Positions 1 to 9,144 of a DNA stretch of 64,000 nt are shown here, in pieces. The position numbers and the translations under genes are program-made. The stretch spans positions 124,001 to 188,000 of the forward strand of contig JACQYI010000054.1 of the NCBI GenBank assembly GCA_016208305.1, read 5' to 3'. How positions within the stretch are numbered: position 1 is the stretch's first letter; each line of letters starts with the position of its first letter. Below the pieces are notes generated by a model that had not been told where the DNA came from, did no database searches, and was given only the letters and a program-made list of their open reading frames with translations. The DNA is from Oscillatoriophycideae cyanobacterium NC_groundwater_1537_Pr4_S-0.65um_50_18 (lineage in GTDB: Bacteria; Cyanobacteriota; Cyanobacteriia; Elainellales; Elainellaceae).

Positions 1-1
1 A

Positions 2-685
2 TTTTGGCTAGGACTCTCAATTTTACTCGTTGCGGTTAGCCTTACTGCGGTCTTAGTCGCAGCTTTGCCTGCCTTCCGAGAGCTAGCGCGAGCGGCCAGA
101 AGTGCAGAAAAGTTGTTTGACACCCTGAGCCGCGAACTGCCGCCTACCCTAGAAGCCATTCGCCTAACGGGCTTGGAAATTACAGATCTCAAAGAGGATG
201 TCAGCGAAGGAGTGCAAAGCGCTGGGCGGGTTGCGCAGCAGGTCGATCAAAGTCTGAGCGGTGCCAGAAAACAAGCGCAACAGGCTCAGAAAAACACCCG
301 TAGCCTATTGGCGGGTGTGAAAGCCGCTTGGGGTTCCTTGAATCGTCCTGCTGTCACCCCAAGTCACTCAGGGGGGCGGAATGCGGCGGCAAAGCCCCGT
401 CTTTCTGCGAATGAGATCGCTGTAGATAGCAAAAATCGCTTATCGGCTAGTAGCAGCCCGATTCTGACGCAAAGCTACCTTGGGGAGGGCAACTCTGGAG
501 AAGGTGACTCTGAAGAAGATTATTTAGCAGAGACCTATCCTGAGAATCTCGCCCCAAATCTCTCTCATGAGAATACGCGCAATTACGAAGCTTCTGACCC
601 ATCCAACCCAGCCGCGATCGCACCCTCCTTGAGTCGCAGCGATCGCACCGGTCGTGCCGATCGGACAGCTCGCAATTCAGATTGA
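2..685 (+). CDS. DUF948-like membrane-anchored protein, 5' end outside window
   Basis: The reading frame is open from the left edge, so the true start lies outside the window. The first visible residues form a hydrophobic stretch (about 20 residues of Leu, Val and Ala) that looks like a single membrane anchor. A helical, probably coiled-coil region follows, rich in Ala, Arg, Glu and Gln. The last ~100 residues are low-complexity, rich in Ser, Asn and acidic residues, and probably disordered. This arrangement fits the DUF948 family of bacterial membrane-anchored helical proteins found in cyanobacteria. Its function is not known to me. A TTG at position 65 could be taken for a start, but that would remove the anchor. 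Confidence 0.6.
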   Translation, partial: FWLGLSILLVAVSLTAVLVAALPAFRELARAARSAEKLFDTLSRELPPTLEAIRLTGLEITDLKEDVSEGVQSAGRVAQQVDQSLSGARKQAQQAQKNTRSLLAGVKAAWGSLNRPAVTPSHSGGRNAAAKPRLSANEIAVDSKNRLSASSSPILTQSYLGEGNSGEGDSEEDYLAETYPENLAPNLSHENTRNYEASDPSNPAAIAPSLSRSDRTGRADRTARNSD

Positions 686-819
686 CGGCATTGGGGGGAT
701 CTCGTATTGTTAATATTAGATTAAAGTTAACAAATGTAAACAATTACGCATTGGTTTTTATCTTTTTTCACAAAATTTGTTTCTTCCCCCATACCGTTAA
801 TCCGCTTTCAACACCGCCA

Positions 820-1620
820 ATGTCACAAGCTTCTCTCAAAAAACTGTTGGGTGTCTGTGCCGCTTTTGCGTTGACATTGATGACTTGGGCGATCGCACCA
901 GCTGCTCAAGCCTATGACAACCCTGACCTTCTGCCTCAGATCCGCACAAACATCATTGATTTAGCAGATTCCCTCACCACCCTACAGCAAGAAAAATTAG
1001 ACACCGACCTAGATCAGTTTGAGTCAGAAACAGGTTGGAAGCTCAGGGTCTTGACGCAGTTTGACCGTACCCCCGGTCGAGCAGTGAAAGATTTTTGGGG
1101 TCTGGACGATCGCAGTGTCCTGCTGGTGGCAGATCCCAGAGGGGGCAATTTACTCAGCTTTAGCGTGGGTGATGCCCTGTATGAGCTATTGCCACGCACC
1201 TTCTGGATTGAGCTGCAAACCCGCTACGGCAATCAGTTCTATGTGCGTGAAAATGGTGAAGATGCCTCTATTATTGACACTCTCAATTCGTTAAAGACCT
1301 GCTTACGGCAGGGTGGCTGCCAGGTGGTGCCGGGTTTGCCCAGAGAGCAATGGATCTTGACGCTGATCACCTCTACGATCGGCGGTCTGGTGTTTGGCTT
1401 TGCGGCTCAACCCCGGAATGGCAATGGGTTCTCATGGCAGTGGGCACTTATCTTCTCGCCGCTGTGGGGCATATTGTTCATTGCATTTGGCGTAGGGCCT
1501 GTGGTTACTCGCACTTCCGACTGGTTGCCCCTAGCTCGTAATTTTGCCGGATTTGCCTTGGGGGCTTTAGTCGCCTACTTGTCGCCTATGTTAGGCTCCT
1601 CCTCTACTTCTGAAACTTAA
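820..1620 (+). CDS. TPM-domain (Psb32-related) secreted/thylakoid protein
   Basis: The ATG at 820 gives a 266-residue protein with a clean signal peptide: a short Lys-containing N-terminus, a hydrophobic core, and a cleavage site at AQA/Y about 26 residues in. The frame is open upstream to 682, but that stretch lies in the AT-rich intergenic region and would bury the signal peptide. The mature part has the look of a TPM domain (the fold of Psb32 and plant TLP18.3, linked to photosystem II repair), with repeated DxDLxxFE and LLVADPR-type segments. Two hydrophobic segments near the C-terminus (about residues 175-195 and 205-255) suggest membrane anchoring. It is related to Psb32 but need not be the orthologue. 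Confidence 0.7.
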   Translation: MSQASLKKLLGVCAAFALTLMTWAIAPAAQAYDNPDLLPQIRTNIIDLADSLTTLQQEKLDTDLDQFESETGWKLRVLTQFDRTPGRAVKDFWGLDDRSVLLVADPRGGNLLSFSVGDALYELLPRTFWIELQTRYGNQFYVRENGEDASIIDTLNSLKTCLRQGGCQVVPGLPREQWILTLITSTIGGLVFGFAAQPRNGNGFSWQWALIFSPLWGILFIAFGVGPVVTRTSDWLPLARNFAGFALGALVAYLSPMLGSSSTSET

Positions 1621-1943
1621 ACCTGGCTCTGATATAGCCGTAGCAACTTGATTTAGGAGTTTTCGGGTGGTGCGAAGCGCCACCCGACAGCTTTCTGTCA
1701 CAGCCATAAATCTTACATAGTGGGACGATCGCTCTATTTCATCGTGAGAGCAAATTATCTCGTTCGCTAAAAGTCGAATCTGTAGCTTTTGAGGGCTTGA
1801 GATAAGAGAAGCTTCGGGTAGCGCAGTGCCCCAGGAAAGCTATGATGTCCAGTAGCATTCAAGTATTCAATGCGCTCCAATTGGAGTGTAATGGATCAGG
1901 ACATCTGCTCACTGTGTTGTTGGGGTAGTCAGCTGGGGTGGTC
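1621..1943. other. Intergenic region with a short palindrome
   Basis: This 323 bp gap separates the TPM-domain gene from cobH. The only clear structure is the GAA-loop hairpin at 1664-1686. Because cobH follows, I looked for a cobalamin riboswitch: no convincing B12-box was found. Confidence 0.5.
1664..1686. repeat. Small palindrome with GAA loop
   Basis: The sequence CGGGTGGTGC-GAA-GCGCCACCCG folds into a 10 bp stem (one G-T pair) closed by a GAA loop. It lies 44 bp after the TPM-domain gene and is not followed by a T run, so it is not a standard terminator. Its centre, GYGC-GAA-GCGC, is shared with the palindrome at 23664-23694 and closely with 58988-59034. Confidence 0.6.
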
Positions 1944-2570
1944 ATGGAGTGGCATTTAACAGACGCTCAAAGTTTAAGAATTATTGATAGCGAAATTGGC
2001 GACCACGCGTTCTCACCTTCTGAATATGAGATTGTCCGCCGCGCAATTTACGCCACAGCAGATTTTGAGTACAAATCCCTCATTCGTTTTTCGGATCAAG
2101 CCTTGCAGGCCGGGGCTGCTGCATTAGCGGCACGCAGCACGATTATTGTAGATGTGCCTATGGTGCAGGTAGGCATTGCACCCATGATTCAAAGTACGTT
2201 TGCCAATCCTGTCTATTGCAGCATGGAGGCTCTGACTCGGCCTCAGCGAGATAAAACCCGTGCCGCCTGGGGTATGGAAACCTTGGCGCGGCGTTATCCA
2301 GAGGGCATCTTTGTGATAGGGCAAGCTCAAACGGCATTGACCGCTTTAGTAGAGCTGATTGAAGCCGATGAGATTAAACCCGCTTTGGTGATCGGCACGC
2401 CCGCAGGTTTTGTAGGGGTTGACGTGGCCGTTGAGCGGCTCAAAGACTCGCTCATTCCCCATATTCGGATTGAAGGTCGCAAAGGCGGTGCCGTTGTGGC
2501 GGCCGCGATCGTCAATGGTTTAGTAGATCTGGCTTGGCAAGCCTATGGTCAAGAGGCAAATCGGCTGTAA
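1944..2570 (+). CDS. cobH: Precorrin-8X methylmutase CobH/CbiC
   Basis: CobH moves a methyl group from C11 to C12 of precorrin-8X to give hydrogenobyrinic acid (or the cobalt equivalent) in cobalamin synthesis. The 208-residue product has the full family length. The N-terminus (MEWHLTDAQSLRIID) and the YATADFEY segment, followed by the core VIGTPAGFVGV and a C-terminal GRKGGAVVAAA segment, are typical of the family. The ATG at 1944 is preferred over a GTG at 1938 because a GGGG stretch lies five bases upstream of it and family members begin with MEWH. No other cobalamin gene is in the window. Confidence 0.93.
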   Translation: MEWHLTDAQSLRIIDSEIGDHAFSPSEYEIVRRAIYATADFEYKSLIRFSDQALQAGAAALAARSTIIVDVPMVQVGIAPMIQSTFANPVYCSMEALTRPQRDKTRAAWGMETLARRYPEGIFVIGQAQTALTALVELIEADEIKPALVIGTPAGFVGVDVAVERLKDSLIPHIRIEGRKGGAVVAAAIVNGLVDLAWQAYGQEANRL

Positions 2571-2624
2571 TGGGCAGGGCTGTGATGACATGGCTGTGAT
2601 GGCAGGCGAGCGACCGCCCCTACT

Positions 2625-4547
2625 CTAGATGCCCAACCGCAGCGTCCAACCCAGCAGCTTTCCTGTATCTGACGGTACCTTATCCACTAGCCGCAGTCCC
2701 CACTGTCCTGCTGAAGGCTGATCAAGCAATCTCTTTAGGGAGGGCGTTGTTTCGAGAGAATAGGTCTTGCTGAGGCGTGCCAGCCTCCCTAGACTGCGAT
2801 TTTGCAGTAAAGCAGTCTCGCCATTGGGGCTAGTCAGATAAATCTGCAAATCGCTAGCAAAGCCATGTTCTAGAGTCAGGTCGATTTCTATATCGAGAAC
2901 AGAATCAAGCGCCGAGCCAAGCTCACCCTCTACCTGAATCAAGCTAACGACCCCCTGGGGATCAGCATCTGGAATTTCGATCGCCTCTAGATTTTGCCAC
3001 TGTAGCCACCGAGCCACCAGCGATCGCTTGACTCTCTGCTGCGCTACCTGGACTGCTCTCAAGACATTGACTCTGCCATAGCCCAGACCAGAGGCATATC
3101 CGATTTTGCTGTAACCTGCTTCAGCATTGGCTGGGTCAGGATGTTTGTCGGCTGTTTCCTGCAAGATTTGTTTCACCTGCTGTGCCGTCAAACTGGGGTT
3201 TACGCTTAGCATCAGCGCCGCCACCCCCGCGACGATCGCCCCTGCCCTAGCCGCTCCACCCGCATTCGCTCTTCCCTCGATGCCAATAGCGCTAATCGCT
3301 ACGGTCTCGTCCTCTGAAGGCCAGCGATCGCCATCACCCACAGCCACCACATCTGGATGAAGCGAAAAACCATTGAGGCTGCTAGTTAAAGCATCGGAGG
3401 GAGCTGGGGCTTCAGCGCCGCTAGCGGCAAAAATCACCACACAACCTCTGCCTTGTCTACCCTGATCTGCGGCGCGAGCAATGGCCATTCGCTGTCGCAA
3501 AGACAGGGGAAAATAATCGGGTTGCGCTCTCCAGCCGCTCAAGATGACATCTGCGCTCTGCTGCGAAGCCCACTCAAACATTTCCTCGATGGACTGATCA
3601 TCGAAAAAGCCATCCATTTCAATGGGCATCAGCGATGATTTTGGGGCAATGCCCCACCTCGTTTTTTCGCCCAGGACAAGGCGAGTGTAGTCTGTACTAG
3701 AGCTTGTGGCCTCGCGATCGATCGCTTCCGATTCCAGACGGGGAGAAATTGCTTTAGCCGCAAGCAACCGAGTGAGATGAGAGAGAGACTGACGCAGCCG
3801 AAAAGGAGCCACGATCTTGCCTTCGCTTCTGAAATCAGGATGGCTAAAGTCGATCGCCTTGTCCATGACGGCCACGACCGTTGATCGATCGCTTTGGGTG
3901 ATGGCCCAAACGGATTCGAGATCAAGCGGCGCAGGGGCAATGTCAGCAGATTGGCTGGGTTCATTGCTTCTGCCTTGGGGATGCGGCTGCATGGCGGCTA
4001 CCACATTTGCCTCTGCTAACCAGACCTCTGGATAGGACAGCAGATGCTGCGTTAGCTTTAGGGGATTGGCGGCAGCACGAGACGTCACCTGAAAGACAAA
4101 GCTTTTGGCAACTCCAGGCACCAGTTTAAGAATTTGTAGCCCTAATACAGTCGTGATCTGCCTCATGCGATCGGCACTCACATCTGCCGCAAACTGAATC
4201 GTGATTTGGTCTGTCAAATACAGCGGCGCTTCTGGGCTTTTCTCCATCTGGTAGACATGGCTGGCAAAGGCGATCGCTGGGTTTGCCCGCACGGTTTGCA
4301 TAGCGGTTTCTAGGTGGCTGGCTTCTACCCGCAGTTCGGCTAGCTGCGCGAAAGGCAGGAGCCGCAAAGAGGTGGCTGCCACCTGTCGAGCCAAAAGAGA
4401 AAGCGGACTCACTGCAAAATTAGAGAGTTTGATCGTGAAGCAATCTTCTCGCTTTTGTAACGCTAAAGCTTCTCCGCCCCGCCATAAGGTCTGGCCTTCC
4501 CCCATACTGCTCTCTACCCCATTGCCTTTAACCATTTGCTCCTGCAC
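2625..4547 (-). CDS. S8 subtilase-like protein with degenerate active site, plus P-domain
   Basis: The 640-residue protein has a subtilase prodomain-like N-terminus (about 105-185), an S8 peptidase-like core (about 205-505) and a C-terminal proprotein-convertase P-domain (about 520-640). The Asp motif is present (VMDKAIDFSHPDF, Asp229). The HGTH motif expected before the WGIAPKSSLMPIEM segment (near 298) is missing. The Ser motif GTSMAAPHVAG reads GAARAGAIVAG, with Ala at 433 in place of Ser. The oxyanion Asn motif AAGN reads AASG. Three of four catalytic positions therefore appear lost while the rest of the fold is kept. I infer a pseudoprotease, perhaps a binding or scaffold protein. No signal peptide is obvious. 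Confidence 0.8.
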   Translation of the reverse strand: MQEQMVKGNGVESSMGEGQTLWRGGEALALQKREDCFTIKLSNFAVSPLSLLARQVAATSLRLLPFAQLAELRVEASHLETAMQTVRANPAIAFASHVYQMEKSPEAPLYLTDQITIQFAADVSADRMRQITTVLGLQILKLVPGVAKSFVFQVTSRAAANPLKLTQHLLSYPEVWLAEANVVAAMQPHPQGRSNEPSQSADIAPAPLDLESVWAITQSDRSTVVAVMDKAIDFSHPDFRSEGKIVAPFRLRQSLSHLTRLLAAKAISPRLESEAIDREATSSSTDYTRLVLGEKTRWGIAPKSSLMPIEMDGFFDDQSIEEMFEWASQQSADVILSGWRAQPDYFPLSLRQRMAIARAADQGRQGRGCVVIFAASGAEAPAPSDALTSSLNGFSLHPDVVAVGDGDRWPSEDETVAISAIGIEGRANAGGAARAGAIVAGVAALMLSVNPSLTAQQVKQILQETADKHPDPANAEAGYSKIGYASGLGYGRVNVLRAVQVAQQRVKRSLVARWLQWQNLEAIEIPDADPQGVVSLIQVEGELGSALDSVLDIEIDLTLEHGFASDLQIYLTSPNGETALLQNRSLGRLARLSKTYSLETTPSLKRLLDQPSAGQWGLRLVDKVPSDTGKLLGWTLRLGI

Positions 4548-4739
4548 GCCTTAAACCTCATGTTGTGCCGCACATTGGCTGCCGCAAAAAGTAATTAGTT
4601 GAAAATTTCGGGAACTTAGGATTCGAGCAGGCGTCTTTGAAGTTTTCTTCGCTTAGGCGCTGAAAGCTCAGCTCTTTACCTGTGGGCTGCTGCCGGATCT
4701 ACCCATTTTCACAAAGATTTATCTTTAATCAAGAGTGCA

Positions 4740-5393
4740 ATGGTAATATACCCCAAGGCTAAAACTGTTAGCCGTCACACAACGTTTCAGAAGTCTTTCA
4801 TGCTATTGCTCGGCGTAAAACGTTCTCTGTCTTTTGTGGGTTTACTGTCATTTTCGACAGCCGCAACCCTGCTCATGCCTCACCCGCTTGCGGTTCAGGC
4901 GCAAACGCCACCTCCCCCCTCTGAGCAGTCGCCTGAAAACGACGATCTGCGTCCTTTGTCTCAAGATGGCAGCCTCCTTAGCGTTCAGGGCGGACAGCGC
5001 TTGATGCAAGAGGCGGGCGAGGCGGCTTCGGCTCAAAACTATGACCTGGCTGTGCAAAAGCTCCAGCAGGCGCGTCAAGTCTTTAACCAGCTGTCTAATT
5101 TCTACCAAGATTTAGGGGCTAGCTTTGCTGGAATTGACCTCCGTATTGCGGATGACCAACGCCAGCAGGCGATTTCAACGGCTCAGTTGCGGGATGAAGC
5201 CACCTATCAACTTGCGCTGGTTCATAGAGCACAAAATAAGCCCGAACTCTCTGTGCCTCTGCTAATCCAGATTGTCCGTAGCCAAAACCCAACCCGTGAG
5301 TTGGGTAAGAAAGCCTACGAGCAACTCTATGAGCTGGGATTTGTCAATTCGCCCTATCCTAGAAATTCAGATGCTTCAGCGCCAGCCCCTTAG
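4740..5393 (+). CDS. Secreted helical-repeat protein, cyanobacterial hypothetical
   Basis: A 217-residue protein with a hydrophobic segment at about 30-50 ending in AVQAQ, which fits a signal peptide. An ATG at 4800 would give a shorter leader and may be the real start. A Pro-rich linker follows, then a helical region (about 80-205) with Ala/Gln/Leu spacing like tetratricopeptide repeats, for example SAQNYDLAVQKLQQARQ. I do not recognise the family by name. TPR-like periplasmic proteins usually bind other proteins, but no partner can be inferred. It is divergent from the subtilase-like gene. Confidence 0.55.
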   Translation: MVIYPKAKTVSRHTTFQKSFMLLLGVKRSLSFVGLLSFSTAATLLMPHPLAVQAQTPPPPSEQSPENDDLRPLSQDGSLLSVQGGQRLMQEAGEAASAQNYDLAVQKLQQARQVFNQLSNFYQDLGASFAGIDLRIADDQRQQAISTAQLRDEATYQLALVHRAQNKPELSVPLLIQIVRSQNPTRELGKKAYEQLYELGFVNSPYPRNSDASAPAP

Positions 5394-5628
5394 GCGATCG
5401 CTGCTCTGCTAGAGCCAGTCAAACCCCTGCTCAGCCTATACTTGTAAAGTTGAAGCCTGGGCAAGTTTAAGCCTGCACGATGCAAGCTTGAAAGCATCAG
5501 GTTTCCAAGCAGCATTTGCTTCTGGGGAGCGCCCTCCCAGCGGCGGTGGATCGTTCTGTTCGTAGCCACGTTCATAAACTTAAACTAGAGCTATAAAGCA
5601 CGAAGGCAGCAAGTCTTGAGGAGAATTT

Positions 5629-5889
5629 ATGATTAGCTCAGAGCAGGTGGAAATGATGATTAGGGCTGGGCTACCCGATGCCCAGGTTCAAGTTCAAGAT
5701 CTGACTGGAACGCTGGATCACTACAAGGTCGTGGTTGTCTCTTCTCAGTTTGAGGGCAAACGGTTGGTGCAGCGTCATCAGCTGGTGTACGGCGCATTGC
5801 GTCAAGCCCTCTCTTCCGATGCAATCCATGCTTTGACGATGGAAACCTACACGCCTCAAGACTGGGCGCAACTAGGGCAGCCCGCTTAG
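5629..5889 (+). CDS. BolA family protein
   Basis: A small 86-residue BolA-fold protein. The helix-turn region has the sequence VVVVSSQFEGKRLVQRHQLVYGAL, split here as VVVVSSQFEGK and RLVQRHQLVY, close to the family signature of FxGxxxxxRHxxVY, including the conserved Arg-His. BolA proteins pair with CGFS monothiol glutaredoxins through a shared 2Fe-2S cluster, and such a glutaredoxin is the next gene downstream, 247 bp away. A strong ribosome site (GAGGAG) lies eight bases before the ATG. Confidence 0.88.
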   Translation: MISSEQVEMMIRAGLPDAQVQVQDLTGTLDHYKVVVVSSQFEGKRLVQRHQLVYGALRQALSSDAIHALTMETYTPQDWAQLGQPA

Positions 5890-6136
5890 GAGCGTAATTA
5901 GACCTAAGATTTTTGAGAGGCTGTCCGGCTTAAAAGAAATTTTGGCAGCAGAAGGGCGATCGCTAATCGAAATAACCTAGTTTCTCAAGCTGGATTTTTG
6001 AAATCTAAAGTCTAGAATATGTTCTAAAGCAGGTTAGAAGGGCTGAATTTTTCAGAGGCTTGATGTCCGAAAAGTCAACTTTTAACGCAGAGCCTAAGAT
6101 TAAGGTAAAGATAGACAGCCATTGTGGTAGGAACCT

Positions 6137-6460
6137 ATGACTCCAGAAGTACAGCAACGCATTGATGATCTGGTTCAAAAGAACAAAATCATGGTTTTCA
6201 TGAAGGGCAACAAGCTCATGCCCCAGTGCGGTTTCTCTAATAATGTGGTTCAGATTCTGAACGTGCTGGGTGTGCCTTACGAAACGGCTGATGTGTTAGC
6301 CGATGCCGAAATTCGTCAGGGCATTAAGGAGTACTCAAATTGGCCGACTATCCCTCAGGTCTATGTCAACGGAGAGTTTGTAGGCGGCTCAGATATTCTG
6401 ATTGAGCTTTACCAAAAAGGTGAACTTCAGCAACTGGTCGAGGTTGCCTTAGCTTCATAG
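6137..6460 (+). CDS. grxD: Monothiol (CGFS) glutaredoxin
   Basis: The 107-residue product carries the CGFS active site (MPQCGFS, Cys near 31), the KGNKLMP segment with its glutathione-contacting Lys, the cis-Pro [16 protein letters not shown] segment and the GGSDIL loop. These are features of single-domain monothiol glutaredoxins, which bind a 2Fe-2S cluster and deliver it or sense iron status. It follows bolA on the same strand, which fits the known partnership of the two families. Confidence 0.93.
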   Translation: MTPEVQQRIDDLVQKNKIMVFMKGNKLMPQCGFSNNVVQILNVLGVPYETADVLADAEIRQGIKEYSNWPTIPQVYVNGEFVGGSDILIELYQKGELQQLVEVALAS

Positions 6461-6499
6461 CGCTAACGCGTGGAGGCAGCAAACGCAACTCGTAGAGTT

Positions 6500-6525
6500 A
6501 GGGACGTGACAGTAGCCACGTCCCT
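6500..6525. terminator. Hairpin after glutaredoxin gene
   Basis: AGGGACGTG and CACGTCCCT pair over 9 bp around an 8-base loop, 40 bp after the glutaredoxin stop and before the convergent DUF6761-like gene. No T run follows, so termination activity is an inference from position. Confidence 0.4.
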
Positions 6526-6599
6526 CCCGGTAAGAACAATAATAAGTATTGTTTATCTACAATGAGAAATCCCTGAAACCCCTGAAACCCCTGAAACTT

Positions 6600-6842
6600 C
6601 TACCGATAATCTGGTTCGGGCTGAGGCACCTCAAAATTAGAAGAGTCGTAGAGATAGCGACTGACTTCTTCCTCCAGCCGATGGATCAAGTAAGGCTCGA
6701 TCGCATTTGAGTGGCGTAGGGCAGCCATGTAACCATCAATGTAGTGCCGGAGTTCATCAAAACGATACCCGCGACTCCACTGTTCTACCAGAGCATCCGT
6801 CACCCTTTGGTAGTAACGGATTGTTTGGGCATCTTGTAGCAT
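6600..6842 (-). CDS. DUF6761-like small cyanobacterial protein
   Basis: An 80-residue protein starting at the ATG complementary to 6840-6842. It is preceded by AGGAAATC, a good ribosome site. The frame continues 13 codons upstream, but that part looks non-coding. The protein is soluble and helical with many charged and aromatic residues (WSRGYRFDELRHYIDGYMAALRH) and ends in PQPEPDYR. It resembles a small conserved cyanobacterial family that I believe is DUF6761. The function is unknown. Confidence 0.65.
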   Translation of the reverse strand: MLQDAQTIRYYQRVTDALVEQWSRGYRFDELRHYIDGYMAALRHSNAIEPYLIHRLEEEVSRYLYDSSNFEVPQPEPDYR

Positions 6843-7200
6843 AGATGATTTCCTAAGAATTCGTCTGGGTGGCAACGGCAACCTAAATCCAGTATTTACG
6901 ACTGAGTTAGATACTGTTGCTTCACTTATTATAACTTCAAATTATTTAGGGGTTTACTCATCCTTAAGTAGGGCTTTAGAATACGTCATCTTTGTAAACA
7001 GAGGACTTTTTCTAGCCTGCGTCAGAGGCCGTAATCAGAGGCCGTAAGTTGCCGAGCTTTGCCCATCGTCTTTCATTTGCCTTGACCTCCTCCTCTGCCT
7101 TGATGAAGTGGCTACACCTTGAGACATTTGTAGCGCGATCGCACAACAGGAGGAGTTCAAGTAACAGGAGTTACAAAAGCCTGACAAAGGCTCTGTTAGG
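6843..7200. other. Divergent intergenic region
   Basis: About 360 bp between the small minus-strand gene and the response regulator. It must hold both promoters. It is AT-rich near 6920-6950. I see no riboswitch, repeat or gene in it. Confidence 0.4.
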
Positions 7201-8013
7201 GTGTTGATATCAAAAACTGACGCGAAGCTGTGTGCTGTGGTCTCTGTCTGCATCCAAATTGTTGAGGGTAATCCCCATTTGCGATCGCTGCTTGGTTGGC
7301 ACTTGCAACAGGTTGGGCACTGGGTTCATCAGTCGGCCGATCTTTTACAGGCGCGTGAGGTTTTTCTAGATCGGCAGCCTAGTCTGGTCGTTTTAGATTC
7401 TGAGCTGTCGGATGGAAATGGGTTAGAGTTTTGCTACTGGCTGCAACAGCAGCGTCAGGCCATGATTCTGATGCTGTCGTCTCGCGGAACGGAGTCTGAT
7501 ATTGTGGCAGGTTTGCGGGCTGGCGCAGATGACTATCTGACGAAACCCTTTGGCATGCAAGAATTTCTGGCTCGCGTAGAGGCGTTGACAAGACGCAATC
7601 GAGCGATCGCCGCACCAGCCTCGCTAGATTATGGCGATCTTAAGATCGATTTAATCCAGCGTCGGGTGCGTTTGAAAGAATCCTATATTGATTTGACCCC
7701 GCAAGAATTTAGTCTGCTTTATGTGCTGGCGCAGGCAGGCGGTCTGCCTCTCAATCGTACAGAGCTTTTGCGCAGGGCTTGGCCCGATGCCATTGACAAT
7801 CACCGCACGGTAGACACGCATGTGCTGTCGCTCCGCAAGAAAATCGAGGTTGATCCGCGTCAGCCCAGCCTAATTCAGACGGTACGCAACGTTGGCTACC
7901 GCTTTAATATTGAGGTCGTCAATGCCAAACCTCATACAAAAGAATATTCCAGCCAAAAAATAAATGTGCGAAAGCCACCGCTCCGCTCTTTGTCGCATCT
8001 AGCTGAAATCTAA
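7201..8013 (+). CDS. OmpR/PhoB-type response regulator
   Basis: The product is 270 residues with a GTG start; another GTG 12 codons in is possible. Residues about 18-132 form a receiver domain: the acidic pocket reads EGN instead of the usual DD, the phospho-acceptor is in VVLDSELSDG, the Thr/Ser switch is in LMLSSRG, and LTKPF carries the conserved Lys. Residues about 143-235 are a winged-helix OmpR domain (LTPQEFSLLYVLAQ, HRTVDTHVLSLRKKI, TVRNVGYRF). The C-terminal ~35 residues are an extra basic tail. No histidine kinase is adjacent. The weakened acidic pair suggests altered Mg binding. Its last four bases overlap the convergent ABC gene. Confidence 0.88.
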   Translation: MLISKTDAKLCAVVSVCIQIVEGNPHLRSLLGWHLQQVGHWVHQSADLLQAREVFLDRQPSLVVLDSELSDGNGLEFCYWLQQQRQAMILMLSSRGTESDIVAGLRAGADDYLTKPFGMQEFLARVEALTRRNRAIAAPASLDYGDLKIDLIQRRVRLKESYIDLTPQEFSLLYVLAQAGGLPLNRTELLRRAWPDAIDNHRTVDTHVLSLRKKIEVDPRQPSLIQTVRNVGYRFNIEVVNAKPHTKEYSSQKINVRKPPLRSLSHLAEI

Positions 8014-9092
8014 GCAGGATTCAGATTATTGCCCGTTGCAGGGTCAAACAGAACCAGCCGTTCGGGAGTGCAGAACAGCGGCAGCCGATCGCCCACCTTA
8101 AGCCGCATCTCGGCAGCAACCTGGACATTAACTAAAGCTGCCTCTGGCGCGATCGAGTGGGTGCGCAAAAGCGTTTCTCGCCCCAATGGCTCTACAATCG
8201 CGACTTCTACAACCAAGTGCGCAGGGCGATCGGCTGCTATTTGAATATGCTCTGGACGAATGCCTAAATTGAGGCGCTGCCCCGGCGAGAGGGACGATCG
8301 CAACCGCTCAGGGCAGGGAATCATCCGACCCGCTAGCTGAAAGCCTTCGCCATCGTAAGTGACGGGCAAAATATTCATCGGCGGATTGCCCAAGAAGGTC
8401 GCCACCATCTGATTAGCAGGCTGGGCGTACATTGTCTGTGGATCGGCAATCTGCTGAATTTTGCCTTGGTGAAGTACCACAATGCGATCGGCCAGAGTCA
8501 TCGCTTCGACCTGATCGTGGGTGACATAGATGGTGGTGATGCCGAGACGCTGATGGAGCTGCTTCAACTCGGCACGGGTATCATCTCGCAATTGGGCATC
8601 TAGATTAGACAGCGGTTCGTCTAGCAAAAAAACCTGGGGCTGTCGAGCGATCGCCCGACCCAAAGCGACCCGCTGCTGTTGTCCGCCCGATAGCTGCCGG
8701 GGCTTGCGATCGAGCAGATGGGCAATATTGAGAGATTGTGCCACGGTTTCGACCCGCGCCCGAATCGTCTTTGGCTCAGCCTGACGCATTCTCAAGCCAA
8801 ACGCTAAATTTTCGGCCACCGTCATGTGCGGGTAGAGGGCGTAGTTTTGGAAAACCATAGCCACATCTCGCTCGCGTGCCGGAACCTGATTAACCCGACG
8901 ATCGCCAATAAACAAGCTGCCAGACGTCGCGTTGTCTAACCCAGCGATCGTTCTTAAAATCGTAGATTTGCCGCAGCCCGATGGCCCCACCAAGACCCAA
9001 AACTCTCCGTCAGGTACCTCAAAGGTAATATCGGCGATCGCTATTGTGCTGCCAAACCGACGAGATATGTCTTCTAGATAGACTCTTGCCAC
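8010..9092 (-). CDS. MalK/UgpC-type sugar ABC transporter ATPase
   Basis: A 360-residue ATPase with Walker A GPSGCGKST, Q-loop FQNYALYPHM, signature LSGGQQQRVALGRA, Walker B VFLLDEPLSNLD and the switch His in YVTHDQ. A C-terminal TOBE/MalK-type regulatory region follows from about residue 235 (NLGIRPEHI). This is the subfamily that powers import of sugars and glycerol-3-phosphate. No permease or binding protein lies next to it, so it may serve several importers. The sugar-binding protein at the right end of the window is a conceivable but unproven partner. The gene ends convergent with the response regulator. Confidence 0.9.
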   Translation of the reverse strand: MARVYLEDISRRFGSTIAIADITFEVPDGEFWVLVGPSGCGKSTILRTIAGLDNATSGSLFIGDRRVNQVPARERDVAMVFQNYALYPHMTVAENLAFGLRMRQAEPKTIRARVETVAQSLNIAHLLDRKPRQLSGGQQQRVALGRAIARQPQVFLLDEPLSNLDAQLRDDTRAELKQLHQRLGITTIYVTHDQVEAMTLADRIVVLHQGKIQQIADPQTMYAQPANQMVATFLGNPPMNILPVTYDGEGFQLAGRMIPCPERLRSSLSPGQRLNLGIRPEHIQIAADRPAHLVVEVAIVEPLGRETLLRTHSIAPEAALVNVQVAAEMRLKVGDRLPLFCTPERLVLFDPATGNNLNPA

Positions 9093-9144
9093 GGCTGCTG
9101 CCTAAATTCATCAACTCCCATCTTAAGGGCGCGCCGGACTCAGA

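Noticed and set aside
1621-1943. Cobalamin riboswitch before cobH
   Set aside because: No B12-box or expected stems were recognised in the sequence.
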